DNA from: Cheiracanthium punctorium
Taxonomy: Eukaryota > Arthropoda > Arachnida > Araneae > Cheiracanthiidae
DNA: 64,000 bases
NCBI GenBank assembly: GCA_038373885.1
Contig: JAWZYV010000080.1
Span: 620,001-684,000 of the forward strand
Direction: 5' to 3'
Below, in pieces: positions 47,041 through 59,974 of this stretch (positions are counted from its first letter, which is position 1; each line of letters begins with the position of its first letter). The notes beneath the pieces were generated by a model. The model saw only the letters and a program-made list of their open reading frames with translations. It ran no database searches and had not been told where the DNA came from. Both the position numbers and the translations under genes were made by a program.

Positions 47041-49160
47041 TTCCACTTCCAGTTACTTTAAACGGATAGAAATCGCAAAATTTTTGAATTCCAAATAATT
47101 CACAGACAAAAGAATAATTTTATTTATACAGATATTCATAATTAAACAAGGAAATATTACAATGTACTACTATATTTAGGACATCCTTTTCTTCCCCAAA
47201 ATGCGAAAATTCCATCTATCGCCTTCCTATCAACTGTAATTGAATTAGGAAATGTTTCCTGATCGATATAAGACTTCTTTGTTCCTTAGAATCTTTAATC
47301 ATCTCTGCTCCACAATTTTAATTAGATATGGTATAATTAAGGCTGTTGATTGCTTCACTAATAGCCCGGCGCAAAAATTTACATGCACCTAAAGCATGAG
47401 GTGAAATAATTAAGTAACTTGTAGAAATCCTTTGAACTCCGCGCAAAATTTTAAAGAGGTGTAAGTAAATTACAGATTTAACGACTTTTTGATAAAGGCT
47501 TTTGTGTTGGGAAGCCTTATTTTTATCAAAGAACGTATACTGTAAAACTGTTGACAGAATGAAAAAAGAATTAACGCTGAAATATTTCGTTCCATTGTAT
47601 TCGTCTACAAAAGGAATATGGACATTTCCCTCATTTTTAGGTTACAAATAACCTTATTCGCGGCAAAGTTTTGAAAAGTAGGCTTGGAAATGTCTTTGAA
47701 AATATGAAAGAAAAAATAAAACAGTTTACCTAAATAAATTACAAATTATCAAAAAAAAAAATAGTTCATTGATTACTTTTATTGGAATTCCTTAATGAAA
47801 CATCTTAATATACAATCACCATGGAAGTAAACTTGGAAATCTCTTTCTTAATCGTTTACGATTGCCAAATAACTCAAGTGTAAGTGTAAAATTATAAGGA
47901 ATTTGTGTATTTTAATTGAAATCATCTCAAGCCAACTACTTAAAGCGCTTATGATCTGAATTCACACCTCTTTGTAGATACGAGTTTCAACCATCGTAAA
48001 TATACGTAAATTGCCACAAAATTTAAATAAGGTTTGGTCGCTTTCCTTCCCTTGTTCTCCAATAAAAATATAATTTATTAATACTTTTTTTTTCAAGAAC
48101 CCAAAAAAGAGTTTCTATGCAGGTTGTCTCAAAAATATTGTGACAAACTTTTAAGGGTGACAAGGCACATCATAAGGATTGGGAATTTCTCATCAACACA
48201 AGACCAGAAAAGTCCGGAGAAAATGATAGCAACCATAGAAGATGCAAGAAGGTGATTCATTGGAAACATTCATTGAATACTGTGATTTGAAATGGCGTAG
48301 TCATCTTATTTTTTTAATGGAGAACAGTTCATAAAGTTACAGCACATGCAATGATTGCAATCCGGCACCAATTTCAATCCGGTGGGATTGGTCACATCAA
48401 AGCGATTTCTGTTTAGTTCCAAAAATTAACTGCATGAAGGATGTTTAAGTAAGTATAGCATAAAATTTATAAAAATACCGTTTATTCCTTAGGAAATCAA
48501 CTTTTTATAACTACCAACTCTATAACTAAGCAACTGTTACGAATAAAATCAACAATGAAAATCTAGTATCTAGAATAACTAGTTAAATTTTAATCTTTAT
48601 ATAATATAATATAAAACTATTTAGGTTGTTATTATATATTGTATTATTTATAATAACAATAATAATAATAGTTGATATAATACAATCGCAAAAATGAATT
48701 TGTAATCAGAACAAAACGATGGATAGCAATGAAATAATACAAGTGCTATTATTATATACTGTATAATAATATATTTATAATTATATTTAATTATAAATAT
48801 TATATTTATTAATGTAATATTTAGTAATAATAGTTTAAGTTATGTTAATAGAATTCACAAATGACATCAATGAAAATTATCTCGTAACTTACATTACATT
48901 ACATAAGCTTCTTATATTACCTAGGTTTAATTTATCAACTAAGTTCACAATAATTATGTAATTTCGTCACGTTAAGTTGTCTTATAATTGTGATGACAAC
49001 TATCATAAATCTGTTAAATAAATGGCACACTATCGAGTGTTTTTCAATAAACTTACTTTAAACGGTAATTGTTTTGGGTATAAAGATTATTAAAAAAAAT
49101 CAAATTTGGTTTTTAAAAAGGGATCGTAGGGAATAAATAGTGTTAATCGTGTCGTCTTCC
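47041..49160. other. AT-rich stretch, nothing recognised
   Basis: Very AT-rich low-complexity DNA at 48590-48850 (ATAATA and TATTTATAAT mixtures). No ORF or bounded repeat. Confidence 0.5.
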
Positions 49161-49170
49161 AATGGACTTC

Positions 49171-49740
49171 TTAGAGAGTTACAAATATATCCGAATCCGG
49201 TAGACGACTAATGATGCCGGATAACCGGATCCGGTTTTTCGAATTGCAACCCCTAAGAAAATGCTCGAAGTTTTCACCATGAGACGCCAAGCAACACGCC
49301 GCCGCGTCTTTCGCTACGAAGGTGATGCACAGGTTCAATTTGCGAAAAAGCAGCAATGATCCGCAGATAATATTCTCAATCCTTTGAAGACGGGCGGTAG
49401 ATTTTTCAACAAAGGCACACAACATCTTAAGGAACGGGCCATGGTATAAATTTCCACAAAGTAATGCTTTCACCCTGTGCTAATGTTCATCTGTACAGTC
49501 CGACGGTCAGGCAGAGATGTCAACATCCTTCCATCTATCCAGTTGCGCCCCAATTTTCAAAGAGGGAAATATTTAAGTAAAAGGAAACCCCTTATTCAAG
49601 AATTCCGTTTTACTTCGCAGGTGGGAAAGAGTAATCGATCAACTGTTGTTGTACAAAGAGTAGTTTTACCTGAAGAATCGCTAAAAATAGTTCCCGTCGT
49701 TTTAAAGCAAAAAGGCCAAAATCTTCCCGACGTCTAAAGG
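49171..49740. other. GC-richer block with two divergent unrecognised ORFs
   Basis: A 100-codon minus ORF (49171-49473) and an 86-codon plus ORF (49477-49737) are back to back. The left edge carries CCGGATAACCGGATCCGG followed by AATTGCAACCCCTA, reminiscent of a decayed hAT-type end. Neither translation is recognised. It is probably the remains of a transposon or an old exon; no function is claimed. Confidence 0.25.
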
Positions 49741-49770
49741 TTAATTTTTCTTAAAGTGCTGAAAAGTTGC

Positions 49771-50064
49771 TTAACCCGTTTATACATAACTTCTTTTTTT
49801 GAGGATGGTCTCAAAATATGTCGGTCACAAAAATACATGAGAATTTATTTATTTATCTTTCTAATCTAATTTTTCGAATAGAAAATACGATCTCCGAAAA
49901 ATAATCAACGATAACAAAATGAAATTCCAATCTTTCATAGTTTTATTGATATTAAGAAAAATAAATACATTCTACACACAAATAATGTCGGAAATTCATT
50001 TATCACTGTAGGCATCAACACAAATTGGAGAATGTGATGAAAATGGCTGGGCCCTAATGGATAA
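49771..50064 (-). mobile_element. TTAA element, family B, copy 3
   Basis: TTAA at 49771-49774 then CCCGTTTATACATAAC; same orientation as copy 2. It shares GGTCACAAAAATA, CTAATTTTTCGAATAG, AATCTTTCAT and TAGGCATCAACACAAATTGG with copy 2, and ends with GCCCTAATGGATAA (decayed GGGTTAA). Confidence 0.7.
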
Positions 50065-51328
50065 ATCGATGCTTAACATTTTTTGCTTAACATGTTCAGA
50101 GGCCTAAATGTGCGACGGGAGATCATTATATTACAAAAAAAAAATTCTCACGATTTCAAAATTAACAGCTCTAAAAAAATGTTTAATGCATGTAGGCTCG
50201 CTCAGCATTCAAAACAAAAACCGATCTTGATCATCAGCATGCTTACAAGACTTGTAATGATTTCCACAGCACAACTCGCTACATTCCAGCATTTGTGATT
50301 ACTTCTTGTGTTTGTCCAATGACTTAGACAGCTCAGCAGCAATTAACAGCATTAATTACGTAAAGCTGCTAATTAGCAGAAGAATCTGCCGTAAAAATCA
50401 ACGATTTAGTGATGGGTGGCATCTAGAATGAAATCTCCGTGTGTTTTCTGTAAGTAATGTCCTCAGGTGCTCGAAAAACATGTGTGGAGGAGGTATACAT
50501 TAGACATTTGACAAATATTCACCTGATACTTCCTTTCATTTGAAAAATACATGATGTAAGTGATTTTCATAAGAATTATTATGCTGTTGTTTTCAGTGAC
50601 GCTTGGCTTGTGCGTGCATTGATACAGAACTATTGTGCAAGTATTTTTAAGTAATTTGTATAAGTAACTAAGCTGGAAAATAACTAAGTTTAATTTAGCT
50701 AGGAAAAGGTAATATTCGCACCAATCCAAAATATATACTACCTGTACTTTTTGAACATTAGTTTAGAAATTGCACGCCTACAAAAATCATTTACTTTTTA
50801 AAAGCAATTTACAAATATTATTCACTAGATCAATATTTTTATTGGAATCCGTTAATTATAAAAAATAATGCCTCTTTTACTTTTCGGTGGTTTCCTATCA
50901 TGAGTGTCGATGACAGCAAGAAATTTCATAAAAATATTTTCTTGTTAAATTAAAAAAATATTCTCTTTTTATATTGACTACAAATGTCCGATAGGTTAAA
51001 CCGCTAAAATTGGTTGAAATTCGCTTCAGTTAGAGACATTCACGCAGAAAACTTTAGCTTTTATGTAAATAAAAATGAAAATTAGTTTTCAGCAAGACAC
51101 AATTAAAGTTATTGAGACTAAAAACATTTGAGATTCGACAATTTAGGAATGATTTTGTTCACTTGGCCATATGCATATAGATAGGCACATTCATTATACT
51201 CTGATATATACATTATACCCATCATACAAATCCCAACTCATCATACAAATGTTTAATCTTTATTATTCAATCAGTAAAAAGGAAACAAAGAACTGAAGCC
51301 TAACATCTCAATATCAACCGCCTGTATG
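50065..51328. other. AT-rich stretch, nothing recognised
   Basis: Short ORFs only; no supported feature. Confidence 0.5.
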
Positions 51329-51366
51329 TATCCCATAGATTATTTAGACCCATAATTTATGGGATA
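51329..51366. repeat. 15-bp stem-loop
   Basis: TATCCCATAGATTAT and ATAATTTATGGGATA pair with one mismatch around an 8-nt loop. A CACAGGGTGCC word follows and could be a decayed TACAGGGTGTCC end. Confidence 0.85.
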
Positions 51367-53870
51367 TACACAGGGTGCCTTAGCACCGAGGTGCGAAAAC
51401 GGCTAGGATGGGTTAGTGTACACTTACGAGAAAAGGAATCAGACAGAAATGTATGGTCGCAAATGTCGTGTTCATGTATTCTTTTAAAAAAGCGATAAAG
51501 CATCAATTAAATATTTTACCTAAAAAGGTTTACGGCACGATTATTAAAATACTAAAATAGAAAAGGATTCCAAAAATGTAAAGTTTAATAAAAAGCTTTT
51601 CTTAAGAGATCAGTTGTCTTTCTCAAATTAATGAAATGCTGATTATCACTTCAACTTTACTTTCACAGTGATCGTTAACTGCTGCATAAAGACGGCAGCT
51701 GGGGCCAGATACATTCTTGTATGGTTTCGTTTCATTTAGATTTAACCTACCCCCTACTAGAAATTTTCAACCCTGTTTTGAATATATATACATTGTGCAG
51801 TTACATTTTGTGTACATATTTTGTGCATTTCCAAAAAAGTTCAAGTGATGATAACTCAATAGATCACTGTCTACAGAAAACTCCAATAACATATTTACAT
51901 TTTGTAACAATTCATAAACATAAGCAGAAAACACAATAGGGGCAGCCAGACTTATGAAACAAAATGGAAAAAAATTTTAAACTATTTTTGAAAGTGTTAA
52001 TAAATACAAAAATTTTCTTATGTCTGAAAAAACACATTCCTGAATGCACTATATAGAAAGTTTTTGCCCACCGATGAAATATTGAAAGAGATAAAATAAA
52101 ATGTATAGGCCTTAATGCAACATAATTTTCTAATATTTCCATATAAAAAGCAATTACCTGTCTTATATCAAAATGTGCTATAACTGTTCTGTGTGTCATT
52201 TTCATAGAATCATGATCAGATTTTTTTTCTTTGTGAAGCTGTGAAACTCAGTAAAGTATGTGATTTTTTTCTGTTTGAAATATAAACTGCAACTTTTAAG
52301 ACCAAGATATAAAAATGTTCTGAAATTAGCTCGAAATGTAACTGTAAAGTAGATTACAATGCAGTGCACACACACTACTTTGAATAAGAAATATGCAATT
52401 CTAAATACTACTAAGACATAAATTTTCTGCTATAAAAGCAAGCAGGTGCTTAAAAAAGTTAGAGAGGTTACGAAAAGAAAAGCACACAAACAAAGTTCAG
52501 AAGGTTTTTCTGACCTTGTTTGAAACACTAGATTTAAAAAATGTATCATCTTTAATAGCAACTCATACCCAGTACATTCAGCGACATTTTAGAAATTATT
52601 TCATCAGCATTGTTGTAGAGTAATATTAATGAGAACGGAAAATTATGCAAGCATGAAATACTTTTATCTTGAAATTCTGGAATACAAACACGTTATTTTG
52701 CCTTAAAATCATTAAAATTGAATATCCCCCATTTTCGATCAGTCAGTTCAATCTACTAGATGGTCAATTTTTCTTCCGATTATTGCAAAAGCTATTTAAG
52801 GTGAACATCCCATAATTTAAAATGCACTTATAATACATTTCTAATCGAAAATTAAAATTTCATTCTAAAAGGGAAAAAAATAATAATAATAAAATGAGAA
52901 TTGAAAGGGAATGGAAGAAATGTTTTATCTGTTTTCACATTGCAGAATTTTTTTTTCTGCATTTGATTTTTTAAATTTGCTTTCAGTTTGAATTACTTAT
53001 GATCATAAAAATATGAACGCTTAAAAAAAAATCTGGATAGTGATTAAAATCAAGTCATTATTATGGCTTTGTGGAAGATAATGTAAGTTTAAAATAGAAA
53101 TAAGAAAGAAACTGTTTTAATGTATATTTCATGTACTTCGTGAAATCCTTCGAAAAAAATATCTTTCCCAAGGCCGCCACCAAAGAGCTGGTATCCTATT
53201 GCTAAATAACTGGTTAGGACACTTTAACGATACACTTTTAAATAAAGCAATAAATACTTAAAATAGTGTGTTAAAAATGAGATAGACATGAACGGGTAAA
53301 ATTAAAATACAGTAACTTATACAACCTAACAAGTTCAGAGAAGAGTAAAGGCATAATGAAATGTAAAAAAGACAAGTATTGGCCTAGCAAATTTCCTGGG
53401 CCAATTTCTTCTTGCATTCAAAAAGTAAGAAAAATAATTTTAAACAGGCAACAGAAGTGAGATTATTTTCTCTTATGAAACCTGTAAGCCTTCTTTTACC
53501 GGTATAACAAAAAAAGAAAGTCAATATGAAGAATCTAAATGCTTATATCTATACATAAACTTTGATACGATGATAATATGCATGCTTTATTAATAAATAA
53601 TTTTCTGTAAAGTTATAACCCTTTTTTCCTACATCTTATTTTCTACTTGTTCTACAGATCTCACGTTCTTCCTATCATTATTTTCTGTCTTGTGCACCAT
53701 AAATTTTGTATTCACATTATCGTATTTTATTTTGCTTTTCCGATAATTTTATCGTTTTCTTCCCCCCTTTTTTTACTTTCCGGACATATACCATGCAAGG
53801 AAAGTATCGTAATCATGAAAAAAATCCGATTATGAGATTTTTCAGCTATTTACACGTTTTATGGTATTCT
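51367..53870. other. AT-rich stretch, nothing recognised
   Basis: Opposing short ORFs at 51721-52205 are unrecognised. No bounded repeats were seen. Confidence 0.5.
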
Positions 53871-53879
53871 TAATTAATT

Positions 53880-54610
53880 TATCCTATTTTTACGGTCGTG
53901 TATATATGCGTACGTGCGTGCGTGTATTTGTGTGTTTGTGTGTGAATGAACATGATAGCTCCTAAACGGTGCATTCGATTGAGCTCAAATTCATTATATA
54001 TATATATATATATATTCTATAGACTACCCTCGTATATTGATTTTGGTGTGTATAGGACTTACAGATTTTTAAGGGCTACAAAAATTTCTTATACATTACG
54101 GCCGATGGAAATTTCTTGAGACTGCCCTAGCGTCTAAACGATGAATTCGTGAGGCGAAAATTTGGTATGTGCATAATAGGCTGCGGACGCATGACCTGAA
54201 TAGATTTTGATGAGAGTAGAATTAATAATGTGTTCACAAGATGTCGAAAAAGGATTTTTGTACTAAATTACAGCCTTATGAACGCAATTCATTTAAATTG
54301 TATTAGTGTTTAAATAGTGCATTTTAATAATCACAAATTGATTATGTACATTAAAAGTCATCGTCAAACAACCTGTATAAACTTTGGTGTGTTTACAACA
54401 AACAATTTTTGCACAGGGCTACAAACAAGAATTCTTATTCATTACGACCCACAGACGCAAACTATTTTAAGTGCACTGTGCCTGTATGCTTTATTTTATT
54501 GAACTCAAATTAAATATTCTCAAATTATAGCTCTTACATACTGTATAGATTTTGGTGTGTGTAAGATTTGCAGTTTCTTGCATAGCTGCAAAAAAGTTTT
54601 TTATTACTTT
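53880..54610 (+). repeat. Degenerate tandem array, period about 170 bp
   Basis: GATTTTGGTGTGTATAGGAC-like words occur at about 54042, 54204 (diverged), 54381 and 54549. Each is preceded by CTCAAATT-type and followed by GGCTACAAA-type words plus CATTACGGCC/CATTACGACC. The array is preceded by an ACGTGCGTGCGTG / TGTGTG stretch and a (TA)n run (53994-54015). Organisation resembles 46360-47040. Confidence 0.65.
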
Positions 54611-55103
54611 GCGGCAGCGATCAAGTGTTTGGAAAGTCAAGTGGAGTCACTCCAGATTTTACCTCCAGTCAATATGCTGCTTTCACACAGTCCTGCATTT
54701 CAATAATGAAAGTATGTTTTGTTTTGTCCGCCAATTCAGGTTTACTACTTCATTTCCCTATGTGATATTTGTGTAACTGATACAACGCTTCTAGTTATGG
54801 CACAGATTTTACTATTTAATATTTTAAGGAGCACAGACGTTTACAACTATCAGTAAATTAAATCTATTCAAGTAATTTTACTGTCATTATTTTATATTTA
54901 GATTGAAAGGATTGCAAGATTTGAACAGTGCTTAAATATTGTATTTTTGACCAGACTATTAGTAATTATATTATGAAATACAGGTAGGTATAAGACTTCA
55001 GTATAATGTAGTACTTAATTTTTTTAAATGGTATGCACGTCTTGTTTAATTACATAATCTAACAATTGATACATATCACTAAATGCATCATATGAAAATA
55101 TTT

Positions 55104-55250
55104 GAAGTAAAAAAAAAATGCTTTTATTGAAATGAACATTGCTCCATAAAATAAAGCAATATGAAAATATCTGAATATGAAAATATATGATAATATCTGA
55201 AGTAAAAAAAATGCTTTTATTGAAATGAACATTGCTCCATAAAATAAAGC
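55104..55250 (+). repeat. 95-bp near-identical tandem duplication
   Basis: GAAGTAAAAAAAA-ATGCTTTTATTGAAATGAAC through CTCCATAAAATAAAGCA appears at 55104-55158 and 55199-55250, almost without differences, so it is likely recent. Confidence 0.92.
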
Positions 55251-55398
55251 ATTTACTTCATAATCAAGTTGATTTACTAGCCTTCCCCGTTTTGACTCTT
55301 AATTGCATTTTCATTCTCTTTAATAGAACATACTTTGTTTAAAGTGAAGTTTTCTTTTGAAAATATTGCAAAATAAGCAAAAGTAAAAAATAATAAAA

Positions 55399-55399
<1 letters not shown>

Positions 55400-55462
<63 letters not shown>
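55400..55462. repeat. (AAT)n microsatellite
   Basis: About 18 AAT units ending in TGATAATGATG variants. The poly-leucine minus ORF is its artefact. Confidence 0.98.
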
Positions 55463-55463
<1 letters not shown>

Positions 55464-58089
55464 GAAACTTTTGTTACCTCATTTGAATATTTAGTCCTTA
55501 CCATTCGTTTTTAAAATAAAAATATAGGGCTTTATACAGCACAGTAACTTTTAACTAAAATCTCTAAAATATTTTAAATAAGTGCTTTTAGTGATGTAAA
55601 GCCATAAGTTAAGTGCTTTCAGAACAATTTCAGCCAATATGCATTCAGTGAAACAATGTGACTGATTGCATATTTTTTAAAACTTGTATCCACATTTCTC
55701 ATTGTACCGCCTCTTGACTGCAGATCCGAAAAAAGCGAACTTCGGCCTCTAGAATTAACAATCTCAAATTTAATGAATAAAGTATTTAATTCTTTCTAAA
55801 AAAGCGCATTTGAAGTTATGGTTTACATAACCAGTTCTCACTATTTTTCAAACTGCGTATTCAAATGAACGTGGTTGTTCATAAATAGTAACAGGAAGTA
55901 AGAAGTAAATGAAATGTCAATTTGATAACACAACCAGCGACGTCATTTTTGACTCAACTTCGTGGATCCCGGCCCAAGTTTTAAAGTACTAAGAAAAATA
56001 TCCAAAACACAGCCAAGAATTGTGCAAGGTTCATACAGTAACGCTAAGACTAATATATCTTTATCAGTTAAAAATACATATATTAAACAAATCTGTATCG
56101 CGTACAAACCTACACTATGTTAGACCGATCGACTTGAAATTTTTTTACAGTTATGTAAAAATATATAAAGATTATTTTTACTACTTTAAAAGTGTGAATG
56201 TCTATCTATTCCTCATTTCGTCTTTTTTTATTGTATTTCCAATAATTAATGTGTATCCTACACCACTGAACCAATTTCGAATTTTGTTCACATTTATGCA
56301 GAAAAAAAAATTATTCACATCAATAGCTTAAACGCCTATTTATACATTCTTTCCAAAGTGTTACTCTAATAAAATAATGTTATTGACAACATTTGAAAAT
56401 GAAATCAAATTTTTTGTACAAGCGTATGCAGACAGATATGTCAAAATTCTATTTATCTACTTTAAAATTTTCAAAATTATAATATTTCCTGATCTTACGT
56501 ATTTTTTAAAGTTCAAACGCGTCTTCAACACAGACAACAAATCGGTACGAATTTATTATTCAAAAATCTAAAAATCCACCGTCTAGCTGTTTTTGAAAAC
56601 TTTAACAAATTTTAACTCCGAAATAAGGCGTGTCTAACAGCGTTAAGACCAATCGAATAAAAAATGTACACATATATTTATGTAATATAAAATGAAACTA
56701 TATGTAAAATGTAATGTGTTTTCTATTAATTATCCTCATTCTTTCAAAGATGCGGTACTTAAGTCATCAATTAATAATACGATATTAAAATTATTTTATT
56801 CATGTTATCTGAAATAATACAAATATTTTGTAATTCAAAAATAAATAAATAAATAAATAAATTTGATACAGTCGTTTTTTAAAGCAATTTTGCTTGTTAC
56901 ATAGTTTAATTTTTCGTTCATTTTTTAAATTTTTTTAAAAGATTATTTTCCAATTCTTGAATCGTTAACTTCAATTATACCGCATTGATCTTCGATAGCA
57001 TTAAAAAAAGTGTTGGATCTTTTTTATTTTACTTCATGTTGATTTTATATTAAAACTACCCTTACACATTATGAGAATTTGTAAGAAAAAATATTTTCTT
57101 AACGCTTAGAAAGTTTTTGCAGATTAAGACGTCTGAAATTGGCACGATATTCCTTCCGGCAATGCAGGATTTATTTCATGATTTATTATTTTATTCCTAA
57201 GTCTTAAAAGAAGTTGGATAAAATGTTACTGTAACAGGATTAATTCTGTCGTTGGTCGGATAAATTTACCGAATAAAATTATTGTTTCCTTCAAAATGCC
57301 AGTGCGAGCTTTTGCATTTGTTTAATATTCGTGCAAAGAGTTTTTAACAGTTTCCAACACATTGATTGATATTTTTACAGAAACATTTTATATTTGTTAA
57401 GTGATTTAGCACATTTACTTGAGTTTTAGTAATATTCCAAAACTGTTAGTTCAACAACTATAATAAGCAGCATCAAGTAACAGCATAAAAGAAATTGAAA
57501 CATATGCATGCAATGATTTTGTGTGTACATCTGACGTCAATGTTAAATGATAATTACTTAAGTTAAAAATGATTTAGATCTCAAAACTTTTTAAAAAGTG
57601 AAAATAACATTATTTCTTAAAATTTTAATATTATAGTTTGTCTAAAAAGGAAGTAAATAGTTGTAGTTATGTTGACTTTCGAAAGTGATTATTAGAGAGC
57701 TCTTAACATATGTAATTATTTTTTTTATTTAAAGGCAAGACACGTATTACTGCCGACTGCAATTAGGTCTCCATACAAATCTGTATAGCTGAAACAATCG
57801 TTCTTCAACAATCTTTTTATCAACCGTTAAGCAGCAATGTTCATAAAAATCATCAATAATTCTTCAAATATTTAGCACACTTTCTAGTAAATTAATACTT
57901 CTTATACAAGGATTAGTTGCCAGTAATAATGTTGAAATCGCGCTGGACATGTACTTAATGGTTGAAACCTTTCAGTAAATTTTACAATTTATAGACTTGT
58001 GAAATCATGTATGTTCAAGTACATAGCCAAACGAATGCCGTTGTATAGATTTTAATGTTTCAAAATTTATCACAATGGCTATCATATAT
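55463..58089. other. AT-rich stretch, nothing recognised
   Basis: A 103-codon forward ORF (56020-56331) and a 64-codon one (56377-56571) are AT-rich in composition and unrecognised. A short (AAAT)n run lies at 56840-56860. Confidence 0.5.
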
Positions 58090-58097
58090 GGAGTTAC

Positions 58098-58436
58098 TAG
58101 TCATGTTCCATTCGAATGATTTCACTAATCGATTACTAATATTTGAATAGAGTCAATAATCGATTAATCGACTGTTGAATATTCGGGATTCCACTATTCG
58201 AATAGTATTATTCGAATAGTGGAATTAGTAGTATTCGTGATTTTTGCCATTCGAATAGCATTCACGATTTCACTTTTCAAATAGCATTAGCGATTTCTAT
58301 TCGAAATTTCAAATACCATGTGCTATTCTAAGGCTATGTTCTGTGAACATTCGAATGGATTTTTTAAAATTGATTAACTCGAATGCATTTAATATTCGAT
58401 TAATTCGAATTGTTTATTCATTCATGCTCATCTCTA
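58098..58436. mobile_element. hAT-like MITE rich in ATTCGAAT words
   Basis: The right end ATGAGCATCTCTA-type sequence (TAGAGATGAGCATGAATGAA on the complement) pairs loosely with TAGTCATGTTCCATTCGAAT at the left. Flanking 8-mers GGAGTTAC (58090-58097) and GGAGTAAC (58437-58444) differ once. The interior repeats ATTCGAATAG and TAATCGATTA in both orientations, including a near-perfect palindrome at 58195-58220. Confidence 0.7.
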
Positions 58437-58826
58437 GGAGTAACTAGATCTGAAAACTAGCATAAATGTTTTCATTGCCTTTTTTAAAGACATCCATCAA
58501 AGAAGATACGTTAAATTCTCAAGGAAAGAACAAAGAAAAGCATAAATAAACAAAAAGAGCAGCATGTCTTCGACTTTGAAATGGTTCCAAAGAGAAGACG
58601 AAAATGTGACATTTGAAATAACCTAATGATATTTGACTTTTGTTCCATTACGATCAGACAACGGATGACCCTAAAATTATAAAATTAGATTTGTTACACA
58701 GCAAAAGCTTTTGGGACAGACTATTGTGCTTTTTAACTCATTTTTTTCTCTTTTATGGGGGTAGCACTGGGATTTCATGGTTGATCAATTGGAACAAATA
58801 ACGACAGGCGAGTTTCTATAACCCAG

Positions 58827-59320
58827 TTATCCCTTTAACGCGCAGTGTTCCCGCTCTGGGAACACCAAACTCTGACGTTTTGACTGTTGGCAGTCACGAA
58901 GCATAGATTTGATTTCTATAAAAATAGTTGCGGGTGACATCGCTCCACGAGAGTCCTTTACTTTTTAGCACGTCATTTCCCGTAAAAAAAAAAATGTCAC
59001 GATTATTTTTAACAGCACTGACATCTGCTGAAAAATGGAAGAATGCGAGAACAGCTGATTAGATTGCCCAATGCTGAAAAAAGGGGCAGCCGTTGCCATC
59101 GCTCGACTTAACTACCAGCAAGATGGCGGACGATCGAAACGTTCATCGCGTGACACTGATCTAGAGACCCTTTTTTGTGCCGGGCACAGCCAGCTGTCGT
59201 CAAAAAAGGGTCTCTAGATCTGTGGCAGGCGATGAACGCTTCGATCGTCCGCCATCTTGCTGGTAGTAAAGTCGAGCGATGGCAACGGCTGCCCTTTTTT
59301 CAGCATTGGGAAAGGGTTAT
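58827..59320 (+). mobile_element. piggyBac-type MITE, family A, copy 5 (complete hairpin, TTAT flanks)
   Basis: Most complete copy. The left end CCCTTTAACGCGC is preceded by TTAT (58827-58830). The right end stops at GGGAAAGGG followed by TTAT (59317-59320), so the outer GCGCCTCAAAGGG of the other copies is missing. The central hairpin is intact: left arm 59067-59177 (CCCAATGCTG...CCCTTTTTTG) and right arm 59201-59310 (CAAAAAAGGG...CAGCATTGGG), around a GGGCACAGCCAG loop. No transposase ORF. The identical non-TTAA 4-mer on both sides suggests a genuine insertion at TTAT using an internal end. Confidence 0.88.
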
Positions 59321-59942
59321 CTAAGAAATGTATTGAGTAATACTGATTGAATTCCAAAGAATATAAAATCCCGAAACAATATAATGCAGGAATATTTTTA
59401 GAAATTACTCCCTATCCATTAGTTAAGAATGGAAACAAAATCGTTCTAGGAAGAGAGACTGCTGAAGCAAAAAATTAAAAGCTCATACTCTGCTGGTATC
59501 AAGTTTCGTTTTAGTTTATAATTGCGAATTAAGAAATAATTATAATACACGGTATCTTCTTTTTTTCCACATCCATTTCCTTAATTAGTACCACGTGGAA
59601 GGTTTACAACGCTTATCACTACAGATTTCTTGTTAAAAAAAGAAGTGAAAGAAAAAACGTGTAATGGGCGATGAAGTTAATGATAAGAATTTAGTACATG
59701 AAGAGTGCGACTACAGGCTTATAAGTTAAGCTTATGCTGCGTAATTTTAAAGGAAAAAGTAGGTTTAGTAAGTCATTAAATGTACAAATTACATTCATAT
59801 CTCATGATTGCAAATTGATAATTTTGATGGATTACACAGCTTAATTGGCTTTCTGTAGTAAATAAATAAGTAAATATGTTCCGTAAGTAGTTGCAGCTAA
59901 TAAATTATCCAAGACAGAAAAATATTTTCAATAAAAAGAGTA
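59321..59942. other. AT-rich stretch, nothing recognised
   Basis: No supported feature. Confidence 0.5.
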
Positions 59943-59974
59943 AATTAGACTGTCAATTTATTGACAGTCTAATT
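59943..59974. repeat. 14-bp perfect stem-loop
   Basis: AATTAGACTGTCAA and TTGACAGTCTAATT flank the 4-nt loop TTTA. It is isolated, with no T-run arrangement of functional meaning in a eukaryote. Confidence 0.92.

Noticed and set aside
55277..55504. Poly-leucine ORF on the minus strand, possible signal peptide
   Set aside because: The leucine run is the (AAT)n microsatellite read on the opposite strand.
59943..59974. Bacterial-type terminator hairpin
   Set aside because: Eukaryotic, gene-free context; it is merely a short inverted repeat.
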